The notes beneath the pieces were generated by a model. That model searched no databases and was not told where the DNA came from. It saw nothing but the letters and a program-made list of their open reading frames with translations. The translations under genes were made by a program, and so were the position numbers. From Actinobacillus porcitonsillarum (GTDB lineage Bacteria > Pseudomonadota > Gammaproteobacteria > Enterobacterales > Pasteurellaceae), in contig NZ_CP029206.1 in assembly GCF_003101015.1 (NCBI RefSeq), forward strand, positions 558,001 to 622,000: a stretch of 64,000 bases of DNA, given 5' to 3'. Shown piece after piece: positions 50,797 to 61,011 of the stretch. How positions within the stretch are numbered: the first letter of the stretch is position 1; each line of letters opens with the position of its first letter.

Positions 50797-51351
50797 ATGA
50801 AAAAAATAGTACTTTCAACGATTTTTGCATCGGTATTTTTTGCGCATTCTACACTTGCTCATAATATTACGCTGAATAGTGGTTTAGCGCCTGTGGCTGT
50901 TACCAAAGATGGTGAACTGATATTATCTAATGGTGATGTGAATTATCAATCTTGGCGTTCGGCGAATTTGGTGGGGAAAGTTCGTGTTATTCAGCATATT
51001 GCCGGGCGTAGTAGCGTAAAAGAAAAAAACGAAGCGCTAATGGATGCGATTAAAGCCGAAAAATTTGATGACACAAAATACCAAACAACGACGATTATCA
51101 ATGCGGATGATGCGATTATTGGTACTGGCACTTTTGTAAAAAGTAGCGCAGAAAAAGGAAAAAAACAGAATTCGCATAGTCAGGTTATTTTAGATCAACA
51201 AAGCTCAGTCAAAAATGCTTGGGCATTGAAAGAAAAAGAGAGTTTGATTGTCGTGTTGGATAAAAGTGGTAAAGTCAAATTTGTGAAAGAAGGAAAATTA
51301 ACACCGCAAGAAATTCAATCTGTGATTGCCTTGGTGAAATCTTTACTCTAA
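50797..51351 (+). CDS. ytfJ: YtfJ-family protein
   Basis: A 184-residue exported protein (signal peptide MKKIVLSTIFASVFFAHSTLA) of the YtfJ family, which has a thioredoxin-like fold without the CxxC pair. Core blocks are WRSANLVGKVRVIQHIAGRSS, KYQTTTIINADDAIIGTGTFV and VILDQQSSVKNAWALKE (each shown in part). Function unknown. It is 80 bases after the MerP-like gene and could be part of that unit. Followed by an uptake-signal-like dyad at 51360-51401. Confidence 0.88.
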   Translation: MKKIVLSTIFASVFFAHSTLAHNITLNSGLAPVAVTKDGELILSNGDVNYQSWRSANLVGKVRVIQHIAGRSSVKEKNEALMDAIKAEKFDDTKYQTTTIINADDAIIGTGTFVKSSAEKGKKQNSHSQVILDQQSSVKNAWALKEKESLIVVLDKSGKVKFVKEGKLTPQEIQSVIALVKSLL

Positions 51352-51359
51352 AAATCATT

Positions 51360-51401
51360 AAGCGGTTAGATTTGTAACATTTTTTGCAAATTTAACCGCT
51401 T
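51360..51401 (+). terminator. uptake-signal-like dyad after ytfJ
   Basis: AAGCGGTTAGATTT (from 51360) faces AAATTTAACCGCTT (to 51401) with TTTTTTGCAAA in the loop; the right arm is followed by ATTGTTTTC. Confidence 0.6.
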
Positions 51402-51467
51402 ATTGTTTTCCTTTCTCGTGTTATTCTTAACACATCTTAAACTGCTCTAAAATTATCTCTTCTTTCT

Positions 51468-52469
51468 ATGATGAATAATAAAAAACGACCAACTTTACAA
51501 GATGTCGCTGATCATTTGGGTATAACTAAAATGACGGTAAGTCGCTATTTACGTAATCCTCAATTAGTGGCAGAAAATACTCGACAGAAAATTGCTCAAG
51601 CTATAGAGCTGTTTGGTTATATACCTAATCGTGTACCGGATATTTTATCAAATTCAAAAAGTCGAGCGATTGGTGTATTACTTCCCTCCTTTACTAATCA
51701 TGTTTTTGCCGATGTGTTAAAAGGGATTGAAAGTGTAACGGATGCTGCAGGTTACCAAACGATGTTAGCACATTATGGATATAGTGAGCATAAAGAAGAA
51801 CAACGGATAGAATCCTTACTTTCATATAATGTAGATGGTTTGATTTTATCTGAAAATCATCATACTCCTCGCACGTTAAAAATGCTTGAAGTGGCGAATA
51901 TTCCCGTGATTGAGATTATGGATACGCACGAATTGGGTTTACAACAAACAATAGGTTTTGATAATGTTGTAGCGGCTCAAACGATGACTGATACAATGAT
52001 TGCTCGAGGTTGCCAAAATATTGTGTATTTTTCAGCCCGAATGGATAAAAGAACAACATTAAAAATGAAGGGATATGAATTGGCAATGAAAAAGCATCGT
52101 CTTAAACCCAGATTTATTGCAACAGAGGAATCATCTTCTTTTACCTTAGGTGGACAACAATTACGGTTAGCGTTAGATAAATATCCTCAGATGGATGGCA
52201 TATTTTGTACAAATGATGATTTAGCCATCGGTGCATTATTTGAATGCCAACGCTTGGGAATTCAAGTACCTGAGCAAATAGCCATTGCCGGATTTCATGG
52301 ACATGATGTAGGGAGATCGATCACACCTAGACTTGCAAGTGTGATAACCCCTCGTTTTGAAATAGGAAAGGTTGCCGCAGAACAGCTATTACACCGTTTA
52401 ACTCAACAACCTCCGCAAAGTCATTTGATTGATTTAGGATATCAAATTTATATTGGTGAAAGTATTTAA
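51468..52469 (+). CDS. gntR: gluconate operon repressor GntR (LacI family)
   Basis: A 333-residue LacI-type repressor. The N-terminal helix-turn-helix reads TLQDVADHLGITKMTVSRYL and the hinge YIPNRVPDILSNSKS. The rest is the periplasmic-binding-protein-like sensor. It converges with gntK (stop to stop, one base apart), and gntP follows beyond it. Two GTTATCGGTAA-type sites at 53029-53040 and 53119-53130 match the GntR operator pattern known from E. coli, so gluconate-responsive repression of gntK and gntP is expected. The start is one of two adjacent ATGs. Confidence 0.9.
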   Translation: MMNNKKRPTLQDVADHLGITKMTVSRYLRNPQLVAENTRQKIAQAIELFGYIPNRVPDILSNSKSRAIGVLLPSFTNHVFADVLKGIESVTDAAGYQTMLAHYGYSEHKEEQRIESLLSYNVDGLILSENHHTPRTLKMLEVANIPVIEIMDTHELGLQQTIGFDNVVAAQTMTDTMIARGCQNIVYFSARMDKRTTLKMKGYELAMKKHRLKPRFIATEESSSFTLGGQQLRLALDKYPQMDGIFCTNDDLAIGALFECQRLGIQVPEQIAIAGFHGHDVGRSITPRLASVITPRFEIGKVAAEQLLHRLTQQPPQSHLIDLGYQIYIGESI

Positions 52470-52470
52470 T

Positions 52471-52983
52471 TTATAGATGGGGTTGGATAGCTTGGATACA
52501 AGCTTCGACCACCTCTTCAAATGAACCGCTAATATCAATATGAATCACATCAGGTTCATCTGTCTGAGGTACCTCAAGTGTTGCGAATTGGCTTTTGAGC
52601 ATTTCTGTTTTCATATAATGCCCTTGCCGTTGCTTCATACGTTCTAATACTAATTCGAAACTTCCATTTAAGAATAAGAAACGCACATTTTTATTACCCT
52701 GACGTATTTGATCTCGATATTTCTTTTTGAGGGCAGAGCATATGATAATGCCCTTTTCACTTTTTTGTTCGAGACTAAATGCGGCATCGTTAATACGTTC
52801 TAACCAAGGGTGTCTATCTTCATCATTAAGCGGTTGCCCACTTCCCATTTTTATGATGTTTGCTCTTGGGTGTAAATCATCGCCATCGATTAATTTTAAG
52901 TGGAGGCGACGAGCAACCTCTGTACCAATAGTTGTTTTTCCTGTGCTAGATACACCCATTAAAATAAAACTTTGCCCATTCAT
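52471..52983 (-). CDS. gntK: gluconokinase
   Basis: Phosphorylates gluconate to 6-phosphogluconate with ATP. The 170-residue product has the Walker A GVSSTGKTTIG at 10-20, LIDGDDLHPRANIIKMGSGQ (in part) for gluconate binding, and CSALKKKYRDQIR, all typical of GntK. AGAGGTG precedes the ATG. It is divergent from gntP; the region between the starts (52984-53171) holds both GntR-type operators. Confidence 0.94.
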   Translation of the reverse strand: MNGQSFILMGVSSTGKTTIGTEVARRLHLKLIDGDDLHPRANIIKMGSGQPLNDEDRHPWLERINDAAFSLEQKSEKGIIICSALKKKYRDQIRQGNKNVRFLFLNGSFELVLERMKQRQGHYMKTEMLKSQFATLEVPQTDEPDVIHIDISGSFEEVVEACIQAIQPHL

Positions 52984-53028
52984 ATATTCACCTCTTTTTT
53001 TATAAGCATAACAGATTTTGTATTGATT

Positions 53029-53040
53029 GTTATCGGTAAT
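53029..53040. promoter_or_regulatory. GntR-type operator, gntK side
   Basis: GTTATCGGTAAT, an imperfect GTTA...TAAC dyad with CG in the centre. It is 46 bases upstream of the gntK start. Confidence 0.7.
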
Positions 53041-53118
53041 TTTAAAATTTGTGATCTTGGTCTCAAATTTAACAAATAGTTATCATAAACACTTTACTAT
53101 TACTCATTTTATATTTAT

Positions 53119-53130
53119 GTTATCGGTAAC
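53119..53130. promoter_or_regulatory. GntR-type operator, gntP side
   Basis: GTTATCGGTAAC, a better match with complete GTTA and TAAC ends, 42 bases upstream of the gntP start. The two sites are 90 bases apart, about 8.6 helical turns. Confidence 0.75.
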
Positions 53131-53171
53131 AAAAACGGCGTTTAGCTTAGCTTCAAAAATGTGAGGTTATT

Positions 53172-54521
53172 ATGTTAATTCTTATTATGGTCGCAGCAAT
53201 TATTACATTGCTTGTGCTTATTATTAGATTTAAGGTGCATGCCTTCGTTGCGTTATTGATTGTGAGCTTATTAACAGCATTAGCAGCGGGTATTTCTGTC
53301 GATAAAATTTTACCAACCCTTTTAGGTGGTTTTGGTAGTACTCTCGCTTCGGTGGCATTGCTTGTTGGTTTAGGGGCAATGATCGGGCGAATGCTAGAAA
53401 TTACCGGTGGGGCGAAAGTTCTGGCTGATACTTTAATCAATAAGTTTGGCGAGGAAAAGGCGCCTTTTGCCCTTGGTATTGCGGCTTTATTATTTGGTTT
53501 TCCTATTTTCTTTGATGCTGGTTTGGTTGTTATGCTTCCAATAGTGTTTAGTGTAGCTAAACAGTTTGGTGGTTCAGTGTTACGTTATGCCTTCCCAGTA
53601 GCTGGAGCTTTTGCTGTTATGCATGCTTTTTTACCTCCTCATCCTGGTCCAGTTGCTTCAGGTGATCTTTTAGGGGTAAATATGGGGTTACTCGTTTTAG
53701 TTGGTTTAATTTGTGCCATTCCAACTTGGTATATTGGTACATACTTATTCAGTAAATTTATCAGTAAACGTGTTTATGTGGAATTGCCAAAAGCATTTTT
53801 AAGTACAGCTTCTATTACAGAAACCTCAGTTCAAACACCTCCATCATTTGGAAGAGTTCTACTAGTATTACTATTACCGATCTTCTTAATTTTATTTGAT
53901 ACAGGTTTAAATACATTAAGTGTTGCAAAAGTAGTTGATGGTTCTGCTCTTTGGGTTCAAAGTTTACGTTTAGTAGGAAAAACACCTGTTGCATTATTGA
54001 TTACACTCATTATTGCTATTTTATTATTACGTGGAGAACGTAGCTATGAACAAATTGAAAGTATTTGCAACAGTGCGTTAGGACCGATATGTTCGATTAT
54101 TTTAGTTACCGGGGCTGGTGGTATGTTTGGAGGAGTATTACGTGCAAGTGGTATTGGCGATGAAATTTCCAAAATGCTATCAGATACGGGAATGCCGGTT
54201 GTTGTTGCAGCCTTTATTATTGCGATGGCTATGCGTGTTGCTCAAGGTTCTGCAACGGTCGCATTAACGACAGCCGCAGCATTAATTGCCCCAACGGTTG
54301 CAGCATCAACAGATTTAACTCAATTTGATTTATGTTTCATTGTCATTTCTATTGCATCAGGCGCTACCGTTCTCTCTCATGTGAATGATTCAGGATTCTG
54401 GTTAATGAGTCGTTTCCTTGAAATGGATACTAAAACGACATTAAAAACGTGGACAATGTTAGAAACATCAATAGGTGTTGTTGGTTTCGTGATTGCGTTA
54501 ATAGGAAGTATTTTATTGTAG
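53172..54521 (+). CDS. gntP: gluconate:H+ symporter, GntP family
   Basis: A 449-residue inner-membrane permease with about 12 hydrophobic segments. Family blocks are GGFGSTLASVALLVGLGAMIG, FGFPIFFDAGLVVMLPIVF, HAFLPPHPGPVASGDLLG and HVNDSGFWLMSRFLEMD (each shown in part). It supplies gluconate for the divergent kinase. The exact paralogue (GntT, GntU or GntP type) cannot be told. GAGG precedes the ATG. The gene is followed by the dyad at 54549-54601. Confidence 0.92.
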   Translation: MLILIMVAAIITLLVLIIRFKVHAFVALLIVSLLTALAAGISVDKILPTLLGGFGSTLASVALLVGLGAMIGRMLEITGGAKVLADTLINKFGEEKAPFALGIAALLFGFPIFFDAGLVVMLPIVFSVAKQFGGSVLRYAFPVAGAFAVMHAFLPPHPGPVASGDLLGVNMGLLVLVGLICAIPTWYIGTYLFSKFISKRVYVELPKAFLSTASITETSVQTPPSFGRVLLVLLLPIFLILFDTGLNTLSVAKVVDGSALWVQSLRLVGKTPVALLITLIIAILLLRGERSYEQIESICNSALGPICSIILVTGAGGMFGGVLRASGIGDEISKMLSDTGMPVVVAAFIIAMAMRVAQGSATVALTTAAALIAPTVAASTDLTQFDLCFIVISIASGATVLSHVNDSGFWLMSRFLEMDTKTTLKTWTMLETSIGVVGFVIALIGSILL

Positions 54522-54548
54522 TTAATTTATTACTTTAAGAATAAATAA

Positions 54549-54601
54549 GGCGGTTGTTTTTAGATATTTTTTGCAAAAAAGAGTCATAAAATAACCGCTT
54601 A
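54549..54601 (+). terminator. uptake-signal-like dyad after gntP
   Basis: AAGGCGGTTGTTTT faces AAAATAACCGCTT across a TTTTTTGCAAAAAA centre. Both arms are degenerate uptake signals. Probable terminator; an 8-of-9 signal GCAAGCGGTC follows near 54650. Confidence 0.58.
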
Positions 54602-54702
54602 TCTCTTTATATTCCTTTTTTATTTGTTCTATGCTTGTTTGTACATTTGCAAGCGGTCAGATTTCCCTTACAATCGGTAGAAATTGTTTTTAAGGACTGA
54701 TT

Positions 54703-55419
54703 GTGTTAGAAAATCTTTTACTCCAAATCCCTTTTATGGATGAAGCACGTGTAAAGTTAGTCATTGATGCCTTTTGGCCAATGGTTGAGGCGGCGGTGCT
54801 TGTATCTATTCCTTTAGCGGTAGCCTCTTTTATTATTGGTATGATCATTGCGGTGGGTGTTGCGTTAATTCGTGTTACGCCGGTTAATGGTGTATTGCAT
54901 CGTATTGCATTGGCTATCGTCAAGGTCTATATCTCTATTATTCGTGGTACACCAATGCTGGTTCAAATTTCGGTGGTTTTCTACGGATTACCTGCGATTG
55001 GTGTGTTTATTGATCCTATTCCGGCGGCGATTATCGGCTTTTCTTTGAATATTGGTGCTTATGCCTCTGAAACCGTTCGTGCGGCGATTTCTTCCGTTCC
55101 TAAAGGACAATGGGAAGCTGGTTTTACGATTGGTATGACTTATATGCAGACCTTTCGCCGTATTATTGCTCCACAAGCCGTGCGTGTCGCTGTTCCGCCG
55201 TTAAGTAATACGTTTATCGGATTGTTTAAGGATACTTCGTTAGCGTCTGTGGTAACCGTAACGGAGATGTTCCGTGTGGCACAGCAAATGGCAAATATGT
55301 CCTATGACTTTTTACCGGTATATATTGAAGCGGGTTTAATTTATTGGTGTTTTTGTTGGGTACTGTTTTATATTCAAGCCAAATTGGAAATTCGTTTTAA
55401 TCGATTTGTCGCAAAATAA
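54703..55419 (+). CDS. amino-acid ABC transporter permease
   Basis: A 238-residue HisM/TcyB-type permease with about five transmembrane helices. The EAA-type coupling loop is ISSVPKGQWEAGFTIGMTYMQTFRRIIAPQA (in part) near 130-160, and the IIRGTPMLVQI motif is conserved. It starts with GTG, preceded by TAAGGA. It lies 9 bases before the ATPase gene. No binding protein is adjacent; the family 3 binding protein at 44600-45382 is the natural partner. Confidence 0.92.
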   Translation: MLENLLLQIPFMDEARVKLVIDAFWPMVEAAVLVSIPLAVASFIIGMIIAVGVALIRVTPVNGVLHRIALAIVKVYISIIRGTPMLVQISVVFYGLPAIGVFIDPIPAAIIGFSLNIGAYASETVRAAISSVPKGQWEAGFTIGMTYMQTFRRIIAPQAVRVAVPPLSNTFIGLFKDTSLASVVTVTEMFRVAQQMANMSYDFLPVYIEAGLIYWCFCWVLFYIQAKLEIRFNRFVAK

Positions 55420-55428
55420 GCGTAAGGA

Positions 55429-56184
55429 ATGAAGATGATAAAAATTAAGAACATTCATAAAACATTTGGGCAAAATACGATTTTACGGGGGATTGATTTA
55501 AGTATTGAAAAAGGGCAAGTGGTTGTTATTTTAGGACCTTCCGGTTCGGGAAAAACGACTTTCTTACGTTGCTTAAATGCGCTTGAAATGCCGGAACAAG
55601 GCACAATTACCTTTGATAATGCGCAACCGTTAAGCATTGATTTTGGGGCAAAACCGAGTAAAAAAGCTATTTTATCGCTCCGCCGTAAATCAGGTATGGT
55701 GTTCCAAAATTATAATCTTTTTCCACATAAAACTGCCCTTGAAAATGTGATGGAAGCGCCGGTTTTTGTTCAAGGCAAATCGGTGGAACAAGCAAAATCG
55801 GAGGCGTTAGCATTACTGAGCAAGGTTGGTCTGGAGGATAAAGTGGATTTATACCCTTATCAACTTTCAGGCGGGCAACAACAGCGTGTCGGTATTGCTC
55901 GAGCGTTGGCATTACAACCGGAATTAATGTTATTTGATGAACCAACCTCTGCTCTCGACCCGGAATTGGTGCAAGATGTATTAAATACGATGAAAGCCTT
56001 GGCAAATGAAGGCTGGACGATGGTAGTGGTTACTCACGAGATCAAATTTGCGTTAGATGTAGCGGATATTGTTGTTGTGATGGATGGCGGCGAAATCGTG
56101 GAGCAAGGCTCGCCGCAGCAACTGTTTGAAAACCCTCAACACGAGCGGACAAAACGCTTTTTACATCAAATTCGAGCCGATTAG
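55429..56184 (+). CDS. amino-acid ABC transporter ATP-binding protein
   Basis: A 251-residue ATPase driving the permease encoded just upstream. Walker A GPSGSGKTT, signature LSGGQQQRVGIARAL, Walker B LMLFDEPTSALDP and the switch His in VVTHEI are all intact. The polar amino-acid (GlnQ/ArtP/TcyC) group is indicated by FLRCLNALEMPEQG. TAAGGA precedes the ATG; a second ATG two codons on is also possible. Confidence 0.95.
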   Translation: MKMIKIKNIHKTFGQNTILRGIDLSIEKGQVVVILGPSGSGKTTFLRCLNALEMPEQGTITFDNAQPLSIDFGAKPSKKAILSLRRKSGMVFQNYNLFPHKTALENVMEAPVFVQGKSVEQAKSEALALLSKVGLEDKVDLYPYQLSGGQQQRVGIARALALQPELMLFDEPTSALDPELVQDVLNTMKALANEGWTMVVVTHEIKFALDVADIVVVMDGGEIVEQGSPQQLFENPQHERTKRFLHQIRAD

Positions 56185-56247
56185 CGTTTGACCTACCGAT
56201 TTTTTAGTATTAAAGTAACCGCATTATTTTTCTTTTAAGGCAATATT

Positions 56248-56538
56248 ATGAAAGACGAAAAACCAATTGAATGTACAGGTTGTAATACCTTTGATGTGGG
56301 TTCTATTTTAGATAATAGCGAAACGGTGGCAACTTTTGAACGTGTTTATGCAACAGAAGCAGAAGCAAATGATGCGCTTGCGCGTTTAACAGCGAAAGCA
56401 CACGATGTAGAAAGTGAACCTTGCCAAATCAACAGCCAAATTGTGGCGGTGGAAAATGGCGTTAAACTTTCTGCCCAATTTGGTTTTAGTTGCCAAGCGG
56501 AAGTGGTTATTTTTCAATTAGGCACAAGAACCATTTAA
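56248..56538 (+). CDS. YfcZ/YiiS family protein (DUF406)
   Basis: A 96-residue cytoplasmic protein of the DUF406 family, recognised from the opening CTGCNTFDVGSILDN and the closing FSCQAEVVIFQLGTR. The family's function is unknown. It stands alone between the ABC genes and the atp operon. The start is an ATG with TTTAAGGCA upstream. Confidence 0.87.
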   Translation: MKDEKPIECTGCNTFDVGSILDNSETVATFERVYATEAEANDALARLTAKAHDVESEPCQINSQIVAVENGVKLSAQFGFSCQAEVVIFQLGTRTI

Positions 56539-56770
56539 TGATTATTTGGAGCGAGAAATTTAAGTTTCTCGCTTTTTTATTTTTGTTTAATTTATTTCAC
56601 AAAATAAAATAAACCCTCTCAAAGAGAAAAAAGACTTTAATTAACTAAATTTTAACAAATTGATGTTTTATAACGCATTTTTGATATGATTTTTGTTGAA
56701 CATCCCCTTGAGTAGTGAGTATAATCTGGATGATCTTTTATTAAATTACAGTGTGGAAAAAAGGAATAAT

Positions 56771-57151
56771 ATGTCGGCTGTAATTACCCGAGCAAAACAA
56801 CAATATATTAAAGCCATCAAATGGGAAATTGGTGTTATCTTACTCGGTGTATGTTTTGTATCATTGATTCAATTTTCAGCAAGCATGTCTTTTTTTGTCG
56901 GCGCATTTTCTGCGTTCCTTCCTCATTGTGTTTTTGTGTATTGGGTTTTCTTTAGAACCGCAAAAAATCAACAAAAAATAACCGCTTTTTATCGAGGCGA
57001 AGGTATAAAATGGCTGGTGGCAATAATATTGATTGCATTAAGTTTTATTTTTATCCCTCATCTTAAACTTCTTTTCTTTTTTATTGGTTATATTTTGGTT
57101 TTAGGGCTCAATATCGTTTTACCGATAGCGTTAAATCGGCAAGCTGTATAG
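56771..57151 (+). CDS. atpI: ATP synthase subunit I (AtpI)
   Basis: A 126-residue membrane protein, first gene of the atp operon and thought to help c-ring assembly. It has four hydrophobic segments. The ATG at 56771, after AAGGAATAAT, is preferred to an earlier TTG at 56693. Poorly conserved in general; identified by position before atpB, length and topology (HCVFVYWVFFRTAKN). The operon promoter is probably within 56650-56690, where TATGAT occurs, but the -35 element is uncertain. Confidence 0.85.
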   Translation: MSAVITRAKQQYIKAIKWEIGVILLGVCFVSLIQFSASMSFFVGAFSAFLPHCVFVYWVFFRTAKNQQKITAFYRGEGIKWLVAIILIALSFIFIPHLKLLFFFIGYILVLGLNIVLPIALNRQAV

Positions 57152-57172
57152 TTTTTAATTTTAAAAGGATAA

Positions 57173-57964
<792 letters not shown>

Positions 57965-57979
57965 ACAAAATGAATGGGG

Positions 57980-58021
57980 AAGCGGTGGTATTTTACGAAT
58001 TTTTTGTAAAAACAGACCGCT
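57980..58021 (+). repeat. uptake-signal-like dyad between atpB and atpE
   Basis: AAGCGGTGGTATTTT faces AAAACAGACCGCT with TTTTTTGTAAAA in the centre. Inside the operon it may tune the ratio of atpE message to upstream message rather than stop transcription. Confidence 0.5.
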
Positions 58022-58087
58022 GACAAAACCCGAGAGTGTTTTTTCTTAACTTTTTTATTAACCCTAGCCTTTGGCTAAATTCCTTAA

Positions 58088-58357
<270 letters not shown>

Positions 58358-58417
58358 GTCGGGATTTGATTAACCGTTATTCATTTGAATAACTTAACCG
58401 ACTTTTAGGAGGGCGTT

Positions 58418-58888
58418 GTGAATTTAAATGCAACATTAATTGGTCAGTTGATTGCATTCGCACTATTTGTGTGGTTTTGCATGAAATTCGTATGGCCACC
58501 GTTGATTAACGCGATTGAAACGCGTCAAGCAAACATTGCTGATGCGCTTGCGAGTGCAGAAAAAGCAAAACAAGAACAAGCGGATACGAAAGTATTAGTG
58601 GAACAAGAACTTGTTAAAGCTCGCGAAGAAGCTCAGCATATTATTGACTTAGCAACTAAACGCCGTAATGAAATTTTAGAGTCTGTTCAAGCAGAAGCTG
58701 AAGCAGAACGTTTACGCATTATTGAACAAGGTTACGCAGAAGTAGAAAGTGAACGTAAACGAGTTCAAGAAGAGCTTCGTCAAAAAGTAGCAGCATTAGC
58801 CGTTGCCGGTGCTGAAAAAATTGTGGGTCGTTCTGTGGATGCAGCGGCAAACAATGACATTATTGATAAGCTAGTTGCAGAACTATAA
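58418..58888 (+). CDS. atpF: ATP synthase F0 subunit b
   Basis: A 156-residue peripheral-stalk subunit with one N-terminal membrane helix ([22 protein letters not shown], in part) and a long charged coiled coil. GTG start after TAGGAGGGCG, a strong ribosome site. Confidence 0.96.
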   Translation: MNLNATLIGQLIAFALFVWFCMKFVWPPLINAIETRQANIADALASAEKAKQEQADTKVLVEQELVKAREEAQHIIDLATKRRNEILESVQAEAEAERLRIIEQGYAEVESERKRVQEELRQKVAALAVAGAEKIVGRSVDAAANNDIIDKLVAEL

Positions 58889-58901
58889 TAAGGTGGGGCA
58901 G

Positions 58902-59435
58902 ATGTCAGAATTAAGTACAGTTGCTCGCCCCTATGCTAAAGCAGCTTTTGATTTTGCTTTAGAGCAAGGTCAGTTGGATAAATGGCAAGAGATGTTACAG
59001 TTTTCAGCGTTAGTGGCTGAGAATGAGCAAGTATCTGAATATATTTCAGCTTCTCTTGCAAGCGGTCAGATTGCAGATTTCTTTTGCAAAATTTGTGGCG
59101 AACAACTAGACCAATATGGGCAAAATTTCATTCGTATCATGGCTGAAAACAAACGTTTATCTGCATTATCTGCTGTGTTAGCCGAGTTTTTATCACTCAG
59201 AGCCGCTCATGAAGCAGTAAAAGAAGTAAACGTCATCAGTGCTACCGAATTAGATCAAGCACAAGAAGAAAAAATCTTGAGAGCAATGGAAAAACGTCTT
59301 GGTCAAAAAGTGCGTTTAACCACTCAACTTGATAAATCATTAATTGCCGGTGTGATCATTGAATATGATGATGTAGTAATTGATGGAAGTAGTCGTGGTC
59401 AATTAAACCGCTTAAATCAAGCGTTGAGCTTGTAA
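58902..59435 (+). CDS. atpH: ATP synthase F1 subunit delta
   Basis: A 177-residue stalk protein. The start at 58902 ([19 protein letters not shown]) gives the conserved ARPYAKA opening and is 13 bases after atpF. The closing block [20 protein letters not shown] is typical. Confidence 0.96.
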   Translation: MSELSTVARPYAKAAFDFALEQGQLDKWQEMLQFSALVAENEQVSEYISASLASGQIADFFCKICGEQLDQYGQNFIRIMAENKRLSALSAVLAEFLSLRAAHEAVKEVNVISATELDQAQEEKILRAMEKRLGQKVRLTTQLDKSLIAGVIIEYDDVVIDGSSRGQLNRLNQALSL

Positions 59436-59447
59436 GAGGAATAAAAA

Positions 59448-60989
59448 ATGCAACTAAATTCAACAGAAATTAGTGAATTGATTAAAAAGCGTATTGCCCA
59501 ATTTAACGTGGTAAGTGAAGCGCAAAGTACCGGTACTATCGTGTCTGTAAGCGATGGTATTATCCGTGTTCACGGTCTTGCTGATGTTATGCAAGGGGAA
59601 ATGATAGAGCTTCCGGGCAATCGTTATGCTATCGCACTAAACTTAGAACGTGATTCAGTCGGTGCGGTAGTGATGGGACCTTATGCCGATTTAGCAGAAG
59701 GTATGACAGTAAAATGTACTGGTCGTATTTTAGAAGTGCCTGTGGGTCGTGGTTTATTAGGTCGTGTGGTTAATACTTTAGGTCAGCCAATCGATGGTAA
59801 AGGCGAGATTGAAAACGATGGCTTCTCTCCGGTTGAAGTGATTGCACCGGGTGTTATTGACCGTCAATCCGTTGATCAACCGGTTCAAACCGGTTATAAA
59901 GCGGTAGACTCAATGGTACCAATCGGTCGTGGTCAGCGTGAGCTTATCATCGGTGACCGTCAAACTGGTAAAACAGCACTCGCTATCGATGCGATCATCG
60001 CACAAAAAGATTCAGGTATTAAATGTATTTATGTGGCTATCGGTCAGAAAGCTTCAACAATCGCAAACGTGGTGCGTAAATTAGAAGAACACGGTGCACT
60101 ACAAAATACGATTGTTGTTGTGGCGTCAGCATCTGAATCTGCTGCATTACAATACCTTGCGCCATATTCTGGTTGTGCAATGGGTGAATATTTCCGTGAT
60201 CGTGGTGAAGATGCGTTAATCGTTTATGATGATTTATCTAAGCAAGCAGTTGCTTACCGTCAAATTTCACTTCTTTTACGCCGTCCACCAGGTCGTGAAG
60301 CATTCCCGGGCGATGTATTCTACCTACACTCTCGTTTACTTGAGCGTGCAGCGCGTGTAAATGCAGACTATGTAGAACGTTTCACTAACGGTGCTGTAAA
60401 AGGTCAAACAGGTTCTTTAACCGCATTACCAATCATCGAAACACAAGCAGGGGACGTATCAGCATTCGTTCCAACCAACGTAATTTCGATTACCGATGGT
60501 CAGATTTTCTTAGAGTCGAGCTTATTTAACTCAGGTATCCGTCCGGCGGTAAACCCGGGTATTTCGGTATCTCGTGTAGGTTCTGCGGCACAAACTAAGG
60601 TAATCAAAAAATTATCCGGTGGTATTCGTACGGCATTAGCACAATATCGTGAATTGGCAGCGTTCGCTCAGTTTGCTTCAGATCTTGATGATGCAACACG
60701 CAAACAGCTTTCTCACGGTCAAAAAGTAACAGAATTGTTGAAACAAAAACAATTTGCACCGATGCCGGTAAGTGAACAAGCGTTAGTTCTTTTTGCTGCT
60801 GAGTTTGGTTATTTAGATGATGTTGAACTTGAACGTATTGGTTCATTTGAAGCAGCATTACTTGCTTACGCAAACAGCAACCATTCAGACTTTATGAAGG
60901 ATTTAGCGAAATCAGGCGATTTTAATGATGCTATTAAGGATCAATTAAAAGCTATCGTTGAGAGCTTCAAAAAGAATGGTGCGTGGTAA
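59448..60989 (+). CDS. atpA: ATP synthase F1 subunit alpha
   Basis: A 513-residue nucleotide-binding subunit. The Walker [12 protein letters not shown] at about 169-179 and the signature [17 protein letters not shown] are intact. Normal length; no anomalies. Confidence 0.98.
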   Translation: MQLNSTEISELIKKRIAQFNVVSEAQSTGTIVSVSDGIIRVHGLADVMQGEMIELPGNRYAIALNLERDSVGAVVMGPYADLAEGMTVKCTGRILEVPVGRGLLGRVVNTLGQPIDGKGEIENDGFSPVEVIAPGVIDRQSVDQPVQTGYKAVDSMVPIGRGQRELIIGDRQTGKTALAIDAIIAQKDSGIKCIYVAIGQKASTIANVVRKLEEHGALQNTIVVVASASESAALQYLAPYSGCAMGEYFRDRGEDALIVYDDLSKQAVAYRQISLLLRRPPGREAFPGDVFYLHSRLLERAARVNADYVERFTNGAVKGQTGSLTALPIIETQAGDVSAFVPTNVISITDGQIFLESSLFNSGIRPAVNPGISVSRVGSAAQTKVIKKLSGGIRTALAQYRELAAFAQFASDLDDATRKQLSHGQKVTELLKQKQFAPMPVSEQALVLFAAEFGYLDDVELERIGSFEAALLAYANSNHSDFMKDLAKSGDFNDAIKDQLKAIVESFKKNGAW

Positions 60990-61011
60990 TCACGACTAGC
61001 GGAGAAAAATT

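Noticed and set aside
56650..56692. Exact sigma-70 promoter of the atp operon
   Set aside because: TATGAT is visible, but the best -35 (TTGATG) would need a 19-base spacer with no MerR-type control, so no promoter was annotated.
60604..60873. Antisense frames in atpA, atpG, atpD and atpC
   Set aside because: Shadows of highly conserved ATP synthase genes, with no start context.
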